18,188 nucleotides of DNA from NCBI GenBank assembly GCA_905221605.1, contig CAJNDS010000613.1, positions 908,394 to 926,581 of the forward strand, in the 5' to 3' direction. Position numbers and translations under genes: made by a program. The first letter of the stretch is position 1. Each line of letters starts with the position of its first letter. Under the pieces are notes generated by a model. It saw only the letters and a list, made by a program, of their open reading frames with translations, made no database searches and was not told where the DNA came from. The DNA comes from Symbiodinium natans (lineage: Eukaryota > Sar > Dinophyceae > Suessiales > Symbiodiniaceae). Below, piece by piece: positions 1-9,023 of this stretch.

Positions 1-512
1 TTGCCCATAGGCAATGCGAGTCAAGGTGCCTCATGCGTTATGAACTAATCTGAGTCGGTGCAGCTTTGTTGGAAGGAATACTCCTTCATGCGCACGCGTT
101 TGAGGCATGACGAGCCTCAGAGTTTGCGAAGTCCGGACCAGCAGGCGCAGGGGTTTTTGAGAATTCAGAGGTTGCTGGACCTTTCCTTTGGTATTTTCTT
201 TGGGGTGCAAGATGGCGTGAGTCAAACACAGAACCAGCTCATGAAATCAAGTGCTGATTGGCAGGCCCAAGTCTGGCGGTAGCAAAAGCACAGCAAGAGC
301 TTTTGCTCATGTCTGCTCGGAACCGAAATCCAGAAGGACGGTAGGCCTTCATTGTCCTCTCCCCGAAGGTGGAGTCGAAGATGCTGTGTCTTGACCGCGC
401 CCTCCCGATTGGAGCAAGCCGGCCAAGGAGGCCCGGCTTGCCAATGATGCGGCAGCAAAAAACTCTCTCATATATTCTTCATTAAATATAAATATACATG
501 TTGTCACGTATA

Positions 513-568
513 CATATATTCATATATTCATATATTCATATATTCATATATTCATATATTCATATATT
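513..568. repeat. 8-bp tandem satellite, 7 copies of CATATATT
   Basis: Seven exact head-to-tail copies of CATATATT are visible, followed by a variant CATATATA unit. The open frame across the array (498-866) encodes only repetitive Ile/Tyr/His/Ser and is not believed to be a gene. Confidence 0.95.
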
Positions 569-583
569 CATATATACATACAG

Positions 584-603
584 ACATATATATATATATA
601 TGT
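584..603. repeat. 20-bp perfect AT palindrome
   Basis: An ACATATAT...ATATATGT run forms a perfect 20-bp palindrome just after the 8-bp satellite. It could extrude as a cruciform or simply reflect a (TA)n microsatellite. Confidence 0.85.
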
Positions 604-658
604 ATATGTACATGCACAGCTCTTGTTGTTCATGTGCACATCTGTCAGCATACAACCT

Positions 659-691
659 GGTTCGTCAGGAAGATAACGCCGGTTCGTCAGG
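659..691. repeat. Direct repeat GGTTCGTCAGG, two copies
   Basis: The 11-mer occurs at 659-669 and 681-691, 22 bp apart. No wider repeat surrounds it. Confidence 0.7.
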
Positions 692-1410
692 CATCCTCCG
701 TACCAGGAGCGCAGGGATGTGTTGCCGAAATGTGAAGCTTCTCATGTTTAGATGCACAGGGTCAGAGGATCTGTTCTTCCAATACCATAGTCCTTCAGGC
801 TCTCTCCAACCGGGCTTCCTGCCTCCGGGGCGCATTAGACACTGCGTGCCTCGACTGCATCATTAAACGTGCCGATCGTGTGATGTCGAACGAGTCAGTT
901 TAGATGTAACACACACACACCTCTACGAATTACACTTTGTGATGCACGCCTTGAAGGGTCGCCCATCGGCTCAGATTGAGGCCCGTTGAAAGCGATGCTG
1001 AAGCCGACCCGGGACCGTTTCTGGCAAGCTTCATGGTTTCATTGATGTACATGCAGTCAACGGTTCAGGTTCGTAGTATGTTGGATTGTAGGTCATTGAA
1101 CCCCGTGCCGTTCTGTTGGAAGCGGATCTGGCGAGCCATGCATAGCAGAGGCGCCCTACGTAACAGCGGTTTAGTTGCGTTTGTTGCCGAATGGTACCAA
1201 ACGATTCTGCCACGTGCTTGACCTGGAGCATGCATGCTTAGCTGGAACGGTGGGAAGCAGGATGACGACTGATACGGTTGCTGTGACAGCCTGACACGGA
1301 TCATCCCACGGATTTGCCAGCACTCCACGACGGCGCTAGCTGATGATCTTGGTCATGTTGCGCACCTCATGAATCCATCCGCTTCCTGCTGGTTGTTCCC
1401 GCTGGTTCTC

Positions 1411-1483
1411 ATGAGCACGCTCCCCTTGAGGGTCAAGGCCCTAGGCAGAGGACTGTTTACTCATGAGGGGGGGGCGTGCTCAT
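1411..1483. repeat. Inverted repeat, about 15-bp arms, 43-nt loop
   Basis: ATGAGCACGC at 1411-1420 is the exact reverse complement of 1474-1483. The arms extend inward through 1421-1425 / 1469-1473 with one T-G mismatch. The 8-bp palindrome CTCATGAG also occurs at both ends (1408-1415 and 1460-1467). No terminal duplication or transposase frame was found, so it is not called a mobile element. Confidence 0.8.
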
Positions 1484-2225
1484 CACCACAGATGCTGGCT
1501 AAGAGGCTCCTGCCAGCATGCGGTGTGCAGTTGTGAAGATGAGAAGAATGAACCTTGCAAACCCATTTACCCAAATTAGATGAAATGGTTTCGTATTGTC
1601 GTACCTCCGTTGCGATTGTCACACCTTGTCTTGTGTTCAGCAGTCATATTGCCCCAGCTTTATCACTAAGACATGTCAACATTCCACAACACTGATTTAT
1701 GGCAAGCATCCCGGCAAGGGTCAGGGGCTGCGAATCACGTGCCTGGGTTTCTTATATCAATGGCTGAACAGGTTGAGTGCGGGTTTATGGCATAGGGATG
1801 CTGCCGGCTTTACGCCCATTGCGTGTTAGAGGAGAGTGGCCATTCTGCAAATGGCAGGATATCCGATTCAGTCAAAATCTGCGTGCGCGTCATGCTTCCA
1901 GGATTCCATGCGCATGTGGGCCGACAGTTCGTGAAGCACAACCAGAATCGCCAAGCAGACCTGGGTAGCATGTCTGACTTAAGCCCAGACGATGGTGGTG
2001 AATACAGAGGCAATCGTATGTTCGGCCATTACTGACCTGAAGTGTGGCCAGACCATCCGAATGCAAAATCCAGACTGCGCAGGCGCAGCCCGAGTACCGT
2101 GAGCGATTGGTAGCTTGGGCCGCTCAGGACTGTACACAGCTGTGCCACACTCTGCAACATTGCTGCCTTACGTCACTGTTCACGTGCAGGTCTTCGCGAA
2201 CCCTTGTACTTGCTTTTCCTTGCAG

Positions 2226-2372
2226 GAATGCCAGAATCAGAGCGATCCGTCTGCTATTCAGAAAGCGATCCAAGAGGCAGTCGAGTCCGTGGGCTGCAGA
2301 CACTGTGTGCTGCGTGGGCTATGGGCTCGCTGCATCATCACCCCAACATTGCATGAGGAATTGGGCCCATAG
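2226..2372 (+). CDS. Candidate terminal exon, product unknown
   Basis: A strong pyrimidine tract ending CCTTGCAG precedes this segment and would be a 3' splice site followed by G, as preferred in dinoflagellates. The frame starting at 2226 reads 48 codons to a TAG at 2370-2372, with an amphipathic-helix-like start (ECQNQSDPSAIQKAIQEAVE) and several Cys further on (VGCRHC, ARC). The same frame stays open upstream to about 2115, so the exon border is uncertain; the 36 nt at 2190-2225 may be intron or coding. No family recognised. The overlapping frame from 2044 (118 codons) is an alternative but looks less protein-like. Confidence 0.35.
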   Translation, partial: ECQNQSDPSAIQKAIQEAVESVGCRHCVLRGLWARCIITPTLHEELGP

Positions 2373-3440
2373 CAGGATGCATCGGGTAAGGCAGAAATGA
2401 GGCTCATGTCCAAATATTGATCCTCATCTGCAGCTTGGATCAGCGCTAGTACGATGGGAGTGGAAAGCGTCTGGACAGTAGGTTTGATACTTGAGGTTTG
2501 AGGGTCAGAGCTGTTGAGCTGTTAAAGCCATCTCTGAAGGCAATGAAGGTCACCCCCGCGGCAGCTGCAGCGAAAGGCCTGAATCCAAACAGAGATGAAT
2601 GTCGATAAAGTCAACATCAACAGTCCTGTGTGGAGCCAAGGTGCAGGGCCCTGAGGCTGTTCCCCCAATGAGTGATACACCAAGGTCTAGGGGAGGTCGC
2701 AGAAAAGAAGAGGCAGTCCTACCCTTGCTTAGGAGGCGCAAAGAGAGCTGAGGACCTCGGAATACCAAGGATCATATAGGCTTTCTCAAGGCCCAGGTCT
2801 ATCACAGGCGTCCCAAGGTGATCTGACGTTTAACCTGACCGTCTGGTGACGATCCAGATCCAAAGCTTAATCCTATCATAAGGATTGGGTGGGCTCATGA
2901 AAACTGCAGCCCCAGATGCCAGAGTCCAGCTGTGACCAGCTTTGTTCTGCCAAGCCGGTCGTGGCCAGACTGTGCCAGGTCAGCTTGCGCCGGCCAAAGC
3001 CCGCTCCTCAGCGCGCTTTGGCCAATGTTGCGCTTTGAAATTAGTTCCTGCTGGCATGTGGGTTCTTGACACCCAACCCATCAGCCCTGTTCAGTACAGA
3101 GCGTACTGAGCGTAGGGTCTACAGATGTGTCTATATTTATATGCTCTCTCTCTATATATATATATATCCATACATATACTATACATACTATACATACGGT
3201 ATATACTCTAAATATATATACACCATATATCGCATCGAGGGCTTTGATGTTTGGCCGAGGGGCCCAGCGCCGCTGCAAGTCGCTCGCAACCTTCAGGCAC
3301 AGAACTGCGACAGGAGGGTGCACAGAGTTCTCCCTCGACTTGTGTTTAGCGAATCTTCAAGGATCTTGGGGACCTCTTCCTGAAGGGTGAGGGTTCTGGG
3401 AAATTCTAACATCATGGCATGGTTCGATTCAATGTAGTGA
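2373..3440. other. Non-coding stretch with AT-rich simple sequence
   Basis: This holds the hairpin at 2992-3023 and a low-complexity tract at about 3128-3230: (CT)n, then (TA)n, then two copies of CTATACATA. A reverse frame at 2550-2768 is open for 72 codons but has no recognisable features. A GTAAGG donor-like site occurs near 2384. No gene is called. Confidence 0.55.
2992..3023. repeat. Hairpin GGCCAAAGC / GCTTTGGCC
   Basis: Perfect 9-bp arms at 2992-3000 and 3015-3023 with a 14-nt loop. Function unknown; no T-run follows and no gene end is near. Confidence 0.7.
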
Positions 3441-3594
3441 GACGTATATGCGAAAGTAAATGCAAGATTTCTGCATAGACCACTTCAGCCACATGATGCC
3501 GCTCAATGGGTGTTTTGGGGTGGCTCCAAAAGCTTGCACAGAAAACGTCGCGCACTGGCCTCAGGTTCCGCACGTGCTGGCAGCTGGCTGCCAA

Positions 3595-3799
3595 AGGCGA
3601 CTCGATGGACAGAAGGGTCGGAGCAGTTCGCCCTGCTTCCCACAAGCCACAAAAACTGTGCCGACAGCGTCAAGAAGGTGAGTTAACTGTCGTCATTCAT
3701 GGAATTCTAAATTCTGCAAGTATGCCATGCCACCTTATCCCAGCAGGTCTTTGTGCGAGAGTTTAATGCGGAGGGCGATGAGGAGCGCGCCTTAAGAAC
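3595..3799 (+). CDS. Candidate two-exon gene fragment, product unknown
   Basis: The frame with codons starting at multiples of three is open from 3441 to the donor GTGAGT at 3678. A 69-nt intron (3678-3746) would end at CCCAGCAG, and the frame resumes in phase at 3747. The joined reading crosses the junction as NCADSVKK / VFVREFNAEGDEERALRT. The left border is unclear; an acceptor-like CCAAAG lies just before 3595. The right border falls where the GT/CT simple-sequence block begins, so that block would be the next intron. Codons favour G/C at the third position. No family recognised, and neither terminus is visible. Confidence 0.45.
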
Positions 3800-3800
3800 G

Positions 3801-4310
3801 TGTCAGTGTGTGTCTGTGTGTGTGTGTGTGTGTGCGTGTGTGTGTGTGTGTGCGTGTGTCTCTCTCTCTCTGTCTGTCTCTGTCTGTCTCTGTCTGTCTC
3901 TGTCTGTCTCTGTCTGTCTCTGTCTGTCTCTGTCTGTCTCTGTCTGTCCCTGTCTGTCCCTGTCTGTCTGTCTCCGTCTGTCTCTGTCCGTCTGTCTCTG
4001 TCGGTCTGTCTCTGTCGGTCTGTCTCTGTCCATGTCTGTGTCTGTGTCTCTGTTTGTCTCTCGGTCTGGGTCTCTGTCTTTGGCTCTCTCTCTCTCTCTC
4101 TCTCTCTTTCACTCTCTGTCTCTCTCTCTCTCTCTATCTCTCTCGCTCTCTCTCACTCTCTCTCTCTCTCGCTCTCGCTCTCACTCTGTCTCTGTCTCCG
4201 TCTCTCTCTCTCTCTCTCTGGCTCTCTCTCTCTCTCTCTCTCTTTCCCTCTTTGTCCCAGTCTCTGTGTGTCCCTGACACTGTCTGTGTCTGTGTCTGTG
4301 ATTGTTTGTA
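3801..4310. repeat. Compound microsatellite (GT)n, (TCTG/TCTC)n, (TC)n
   Basis: About 510 bp of almost pure simple sequence: a GT-rich part first, then TCTG and TCTC tetramers, then TC dinucleotides with CG and TTT interruptions. The + strand is very pyrimidine-rich from about 3860 to 4260. All three frames stay open on both strands because the repeats lack stops, giving spurious poly(Ser/Leu/Val/Cys) or poly(Arg/Glu/Asp/Thr) frames of 76-179 codons. The block ends with a TTTGTAG acceptor-like site, so it may lie in an intron between 3799 and 4316. Confidence 0.95.
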
Positions 4311-4315
4311 GGTAG

Positions 4316-4540
4316 TTTTGGGCATTGCTTGGAATTGTCCTGTCTCGTTGCGGTAAGGTGGAGCCAGACTCTGGTGAAGACGTGGATGCTGCAGGCCTGT
4401 CCAGTAATAAGGATGGCAAGAGCAGGCAGCACCTGAGCCCGAAAAGGCCTTTAACCAGCAATCCGAGATCGACATCAGTGGCATCCTCCCCAGCTCACAG
4501 CACATCGGGCACAGGCATGCCCAAAGGAGTTTTTCGGTGA
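4316..4540 (+). CDS. Candidate last exon, Ser/Lys/Asp-rich tail
   Basis: After acceptor-like AGs at 4310-4311 and 4314-4315, a frame of 74 codons runs to TGA at 4538-4540. It is hydrophilic (KVEPDSGEDVDAAGLSSNKD, then SRQHLSPKRP and a Ser/Pro/Thr-rich end), as in a disordered C-terminal tail. It could be the last exon of the gene fragment at 3595-3799, spliced over the microsatellite, but the joining phase cannot be fixed by eye. An internal donor-like GTAAGG at 4353 is an alternative exon end. The reverse frame 4134-4673 overlaps it and is judged a shadow. Confidence 0.3.
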   Translation, partial: FWALLGIVLSRCGKVEPDSGEDVDAAGLSSNKDGKSRQHLSPKRPLTSNPRSTSVASSPAHSTSGTGMPKGVFR

Positions 4541-5127
4541 CTCGTTGCAGTTGCGACTCAATGCATTGCAGCGTTTGCACGGCTTCGCGAAGGCATAAAG
4601 CGCTCTGCGAGTGTACAGGTACTACAGGTGAGTTGCTTCCCTCTGTCAATGCACCGAGTCGGGACCCCGACAAACTTCCGTGACCTGCTTTTGGGCTAAT
4701 ATTCTTGTACGCGCCTGTTACTGGTAGCAGCAGAGCACTGGAGGATTCATAAACAGGCTGTTCTTATAAATTGTATGATGCCAGGCATCTGCAAGATGTC
4801 TGTCTGACTGGCAACAGCTAGCCTTACGCTGATGGAGATTGTGTGTGAGCAGACTCCAGGCGGTAACGGCAGGCAGCTCAGCGATCGAAGCCCACTCCCG
4901 GAGAGCCGGAGACGAAGCGCCGTCATTCGGAAAAGAAGCTTTGGGGCACCTCAGCTGGTCAGCCAGCTTCTCACCATTGTTCTTGCGTTGACCCGCATCC
5001 CCGCCCCTCCCCCCTTAGCATCCCGTCCCAGAGCGATGATCTTCACCGCCACAGTTCTGGAATGCTCAAGAAATTTCAAGAAATTTCTCGGGGGCACATC
5101 CCGAGCCATGCAAGATCATGAGGCATC
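4541..5127. other. Upstream and 5' leader region of the VPS13-like gene
   Basis: No independent gene is recognised here. A donor-like CAG|GTGAGT lies at about 4627, so part of this may belong to the preceding transcription unit. A frame starting at 4832 runs 99 codons and ends at the TGA that overlaps the VPS13-like start codon; it has no recognisable features. Confidence 0.5.
4999..5018 (+). promoter_or_regulatory. Putative trans-splice (or cis 3') acceptor
   Basis: A C-rich pyrimidine tract ends CCTTAG at 5013-5018, about 110 bp upstream of the 5128 start codon. Dinoflagellate mRNAs receive a spliced leader at such AG sites. If used, the first downstream ATG (5036) opens a 31-codon upstream frame ending TGA at 5129-5131. 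Confidence 0.4.
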
Positions 5128-5131
5128 ATGA
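5036..5131 (+). other. Upstream ORF overlapping the main start codon
   Basis: ATG at 5036 opens 31 codons in a frame different from the main gene. Its stop TGA shares bases with the main ATG (ATGA at 5128-5131). Such an overlap could permit termination-reinitiation, or it may be chance. The peptide has no recognisable features. Confidence 0.35.
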
Positions 5132-8100
5132 AGCAGCTCCTGGGCCCCCTGTTGCGGCAGACCCTGGGCCAGTACCTGGAGGTTGCGGAGCATGAGCTTG
5201 ACCTCTCTGGACAGCTGTCCTTGAGCGCGGTGCAGCTCCGGAAGCATCTTGCAGGGCCGCTGCAGGTCTCCGGGCAAGTTGGCCTTATCTCAGCACGATG
5301 GTGCTGGTCTGAGCTGTTGCGACAGCCGGTGGTTGTGAATCTGCACGATGCCGAACTCCAGCTGCAGCTGGCAGAGGCATCAGAGGCCGAGAATCCAGTT
5401 CAGACTCCGCAGGAGCCAGAGCCCGGATTCCTTGGGAGGCTGAAGCGCCGGCTGGTGGATCAGCTAGACCTCACTGTGACCAACTGCCACCTTAGTCTCG
5501 CAGGACTCGAAGTGGTAGCTGGCGGTGCATTCAAGCGCTTCTCGGTGGCAGCTGTGCATGCGGGCGAGCAAGTTGTGGAGCTTGAGGGGCTCGAGTTGCA
5601 CCTCGGACCCAGACAAACGGGAGACGTAGGCGCCAGCATTGCCGGCGCATCCTCAGCCTATCTGCCTCCACCGCCTCCACCTCCACCCTTGCCTGTGTTT
5701 CTTTGGGCGTCCCCACGCGGCCGCGCCCGTCGCTTCGCTGGGCGGCGCTTCGTCGACCTCCGTGGCTTGGACCTGGAGATTGACCTGGAGGCCGTTCAAA
5801 TAGCTTGGACGCGCGTGCACGCCGAGTGCATGCTCACTCTGCTCCGGAACCTTCAGGACCTGAGGGATGGCAGAGATTTCAGAGATTGCGATTCCGACCC
5901 AGAGTTCCTCGATTGCGAAGAGAGGCCCCGTCCATCGTGGTCCGCTTGGCTGAGGTCCTGGGGAGTTTTAGGTCCAGATGAAGGCGAGATGCCGGAGCTT
6001 CCTGCAGAACTGGGAGCGTCCATGGAAGAATCACCAGTGGGTAAAGCTGAATTTAGCCTGGCATTGGCTAACCCGACCTTGATCATTGTTCTTGATAGCT
6101 CTCTTGAAGTCGAACTGAGTTGCCAGATGAGCTTCCACCTTGGTGAGCATGACGCCTGGAACCTTGATGTGCGCCTGACGCGCTTTGCCATATCGGAGCT
6201 CTTGGAGGGGAATGCCAATGTTCCGATCGGTGGGATGACGGGCTCCGATGACCTCGTCATCAACGCAGACTCACGCGACAAGACCCTATCACTGCGGAGC
6301 GCACAGCTGGAAGTGCAAATCACGCCGGCTCTTCTGCGCTGTGGCCTTTGGGCATGGCAAGCCCTTGAGAGTGCACTATTCTTAAAACCATCCTCCGAGT
6401 TCGTCTCCTGGCATGTTGCGTGGGACGTGCCGCTTACCGTCGAAATCGGAAAGCCCTGGCACTCCCGCACGCTCCTCCTGAAAGCCCGCTTCGTTTGCGA
6501 CAGCGGTGCCGATTGCTCCGTCCTCACGTGTCTTCAATTGGATGAACATCAGCTGATTGAAGAGCTGGCCTTAAGCCTTCATCGGGCCAACAAACTGGTT
6601 GCCATGGCAGAGCTGATGCGGTGTCAGTGCGACATTCGCGATCTTGTAACGTTCATTCGGGTTGCGAAAACCTTGTACAACTTTCGAGACATCCTAGATG
6701 TGCCAGGGGAATCACCTCTTGAGCTCGACGTAAGGATTGACACCATAGAGATGATCCTGTTTGATCGAGACCTGGAGCTTGATTGCGAGCTTTTATGCAA
6801 CAGTCTTAAATTGAGCCTCATGCAGCCAAGCGCTGCCGGGATCGTTGCAGATGATGTTAAAGTCCATGTGCGAACGGCTGGGAAGGAGGGCGGTAGTCTC
6901 CACATAGTGAGCCCTGTGATCAATGTGACCCTTCTGAAAGGCTTGGAAGCACAGCTAGAATGTGAGCTATATTGCCGCGACCCTGATTTTGAGGACGCTG
7001 CTATAGGTTGTCCATCTCTGAGGTGCATCTATGTGGAGAACGAGCGTGGCTGCAAGCTCCGGGCAATCACGCTTGACTGCAGCCTGAACTTCATAAGCTT
7101 GAGCACCACCGAGACCTTCCTTCAGCGGTGCCGACTTGCCTGTGAGTATGTGTACGACCATATCTTGGCCGCACTATTCATTGAGCCTGTCTTGCTGGAA
7201 GAAAGGCCTTTCGGTCTTTCAATTGAGGCAGCGGAGGTTGTTGCAACCCCGCAGATTTCAGCGGGATGGCTCGCAGGAAGCACAGTTTGTGGAATGGAGC
7301 CGCCCGTGACGAACCTCCTCGAAGAGCTGCAAAGTCGCCCAGTTCCACTGACATTGCTTTTCCAGAAGCCTTTGCAGAGTTGTTGCTTCACTGTGTGCAT
7401 GCATCCTGTTGTCCTCAATGCCGTGGACTTTTCTGTGCAGCGTGGGATCAAGGCAAGACTTGAAAAGTCTGATATCACTTTCAAGAAGTTTCAGCAGAGC
7501 ATAGAGGGATCTTGGACTGTTCTCGTGCAGAAGGTCGCCAAGCATTACCTGGCCCAAGCTGCAGCTGCTTTGCCGAAGCTGTTCTGTAATATGTCAGTTG
7601 GCGGTCTTCGTCTTTTCGACGGTACAGTCTCATCGGCTGGCACTTCGCTGGCCTTCCTACGGTTTGGTGGCACAGCCATTCCTCAGGGAGCCCTTGCTGG
7701 CACCTTGGCCAAGGCGGTGGCCTCTGCAACCAGCTCGTCTCTAGAGAAGGGCCGGGAGCTGCGGGGCGGTGACCGATACCGGTTCGGTGACCTCACACGT
7801 GGATTGGTGTCGCTGTCTTGGGAGCGTGGAGTGCGCGGCACTGCTTCGAGTGCTGCAGCACATGCCTACGATACCGGCGCGGTCTCTACCACGGCCGGGG
7901 CTTCTGTAGGTGGGGTGCTGCTTGCTCCACTTGGCCCAGTAGGGGTCACTGGTGGGATGATGGGCGGAGCCGCCGTTGGGCGCCGAGTCTCTGAAAGTGT
8001 TGGGCATCGTGCCACCGCGGTTCGAGAGTCAATTTCCCAGACCCTTGCCGAAGGCAGAGAGGCGCGGGGTGAAGGCCAGGAAGACCCCACAGTAACGGAC

Positions 8101-8235
8101 AGTCCGGCGGGGTCTGGCTACCGCTTTGGTGACTTTACACGTGGACTTCTTCGTGCAGGGCGCGAGTCGCGAGGTGGTGAGGGCTATAAGATTGGGGATC
8201 TTACCAGAGGAGCGTGGTCCAAGATGAAGCGGTAG
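5128..8235 (+). CDS. Short VPS13/chorein-type bridge-like lipid-transfer protein
   Basis: The 1035-residue intronless frame begins with a chorein-like N-terminus (LLGPLLRQTLGQYLEVAEH, then SLSAVQLRKHL and a VGLISARWCWSELLRQPVVV stretch), matching the VPS13/ATG2 plan of an amphipathic helix, short strands and a W..L...PV motif in residues 1-85. Proteins of this type form a hydrophobic groove that moves phospholipids between membranes at contact sites. A proline run (180-187) interrupts a loop. Residues about 640-690 and 760-850 resemble distant VPS13 repeat and C-terminal segments (KVAKHYLAQAAAALPKLF near 800). The Gly/Ala-rich tail carries three copies of a Y(R/K)(F/I)GD(L/F)TRG motif at 884-892, 998-1006 and 1020-1028. 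VPS13 proteins usually exceed 3000 residues, so this is a short form; no WD40-like VAB or PH region is evident. The start is fixed by the fit of residue 1 to the family N-terminus. Function is inferred from weak family resemblance. Confidence 0.75.
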   Translation: MKQLLGPLLRQTLGQYLEVAEHELDLSGQLSLSAVQLRKHLAGPLQVSGQVGLISARWCWSELLRQPVVVNLHDAELQLQLAEASEAENPVQTPQEPEPGFLGRLKRRLVDQLDLTVTNCHLSLAGLEVVAGGAFKRFSVAAVHAGEQVVELEGLELHLGPRQTGDVGASIAGASSAYLPPPPPPPPLPVFLWASPRGRARRFAGRRFVDLRGLDLEIDLEAVQIAWTRVHAECMLTLLRNLQDLRDGRDFRDCDSDPEFLDCEERPRPSWSAWLRSWGVLGPDEGEMPELPAELGASMEESPVGKAEFSLALANPTLIIVLDSSLEVELSCQMSFHLGEHDAWNLDVRLTRFAISELLEGNANVPIGGMTGSDDLVINADSRDKTLSLRSAQLEVQITPALLRCGLWAWQALESALFLKPSSEFVSWHVAWDVPLTVEIGKPWHSRTLLLKARFVCDSGADCSVLTCLQLDEHQLIEELALSLHRANKLVAMAELMRCQCDIRDLVTFIRVAKTLYNFRDILDVPGESPLELDVRIDTIEMILFDRDLELDCELLCNSLKLSLMQPSAAGIVADDVKVHVRTAGKEGGSLHIVSPVINVTLLKGLEAQLECELYCRDPDFEDAAIGCPSLRCIYVENERGCKLRAITLDCSLNFISLSTTETFLQRCRLACEYVYDHILAALFIEPVLLEERPFGLSIEAAEVVATPQISAGWLAGSTVCGMEPPVTNLLEELQSRPVPLTLLFQKPLQSCCFTVCMHPVVLNAVDFSVQRGIKARLEKSDITFKKFQQSIEGSWTVLVQKVAKHYLAQAAAALPKLFCNMSVGGLRLFDGTVSSAGTSLAFLRFGGTAIPQGALAGTLAKAVASATSSSLEKGRELRGGDRYRFGDLTRGLVSLSWERGVRGTASSAAAHAYDTGAVSTTAGASVGGVLLAPLGPVGVTGGMMGGAAVGRRVSESVGHRATAVRESISQTLAEGREARGEGQEDPTVTDSPAGSGYRFGDFTRGLLRAGRESRGGEGYKIGDLTRGAWSKMKR

Positions 8236-8258
8236 GCTCAACAAAGACCGTGTTGAGC
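8236..8258 (+). repeat. Stem-loop directly after the VPS13-like stop codon
   Basis: GCTCAACA (8236-8243) and TGTTGAGC (8251-8258) form a perfect 8-bp stem with a 7-nt loop, beginning at the base after TAG. It could act in 3' UTR processing or be incidental; there is no U-run. Confidence 0.6.
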
Positions 8259-9020
8259 AGCGATGCGTGACGGAGCAGTCAGCGGACCTATAGGCCTGAG
8301 GCCATAAAGCGGAGCATGTGGAACTGCAGTGCTTACAACTTCGCGTGGCTTCCAATTTCTGCGGCACATCTCTTGAGAAGTCTGAACCGCTGCATGCGCA
8401 CTTCTCAATCTGATTGCGACATGGGCAGAGCACTCATGGCCGCATCGGGTCCCCTCACTGTGGCCACACGAAGATCAGTGAGCAAAAGGCTCGATTCGGC
8501 CTTGGAGCACAATACAGGTTCTACGTTGAACTCAAGTACGTTCATTTCTTGCTGGGAGATAGGCAGAGGAGTTGCGCCTGTTCATGGTCTCGTCTGTTCA
8601 AGTAAAAAGAGTTGAATTGACCACAAACCTTCCAATTCCAAGCGTCAACGGTGTCTTCGCTTTTGGAAGCTCCGTTGCCTTCAGCAAGGTACCATCCATG
8701 GAAGTAAACCATGCAAAGCCTTGCAAACCCGTTGCCCCCCGGACCTTCAAGGCTACACATGAGAGTGACTTTTGCCTGTCCTTGATTCGGCTCAGCCTCT
8801 GTGAAGGGGTTTCATTACACTCATGAATCAGCCAGCAAGCTTCAACTTCGAGATTCTGGCAAGAAAGGTCTTGAGCGTTAGCTTGCCTACCGGTGGGTTC
8901 CATCTGTGCAAGGTGTCGAAGGCTGAAGCACTAAACCAACACCCTAAACCCCCCCACTCCCCCCCCCCCCAGATACCCTGAACTTCCTAAGCCCTACTTG
9001 TCCTGCTTCTCGCTTAGATT
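8259..9020. other. Spacer after the VPS13-like gene; poly-C tract
   Basis: No gene is recognised. Frames at 8316-8615 (+) and 8598-8903 (-) are open for about 100 codons each but overlap each other in part and lack recognisable features. From about 8940 the sequence changes character: a CCCTAAA motif, a 7-C run at 8949-8955 and a 12-C run at 8959-8970 mark the left edge of the telomere-like mosaic. Confidence 0.5.
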
Positions 9021-9023
9021 TAG

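Larger units (their letters stand above)
1..2225. other. Intergenic or intronic DNA without a recognised gene
   Basis: Apart from the AT satellite (513-568), the palindrome at 584-603, the short direct repeat at 659-691 and the inverted repeat at 1411-1483, I see no convincing coding signal. Open frames of 60-80 codons exist on both strands but overlap one another and show no domain, signal peptide or consistent third-position G/C preference. Confidence 0.6.

Noticed and set aside
498-866. 122-codon forward frame starting in the AT satellite
   Set aside because: The first third is translated repeat, and the rest has no protein-like features.
3753-4315. Open frames of 76-174 codons on both strands rich in Ser/Leu/Val/Cys or Arg/Asp/Glu/Thr
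   Set aside because: They only translate the GT/CT simple-sequence block, which lacks stops in every frame.
4134-4673. Reverse-strand frame of 179 codons
   Set aside because: About half is translated microsatellite and the rest overlaps a more protein-like + strand frame.
5853-6527. Reverse-strand frame of 224 codons inside the VPS13-like gene
   Set aside because: Antisense shadow of a G/C-third-position coding frame; no features of its own.
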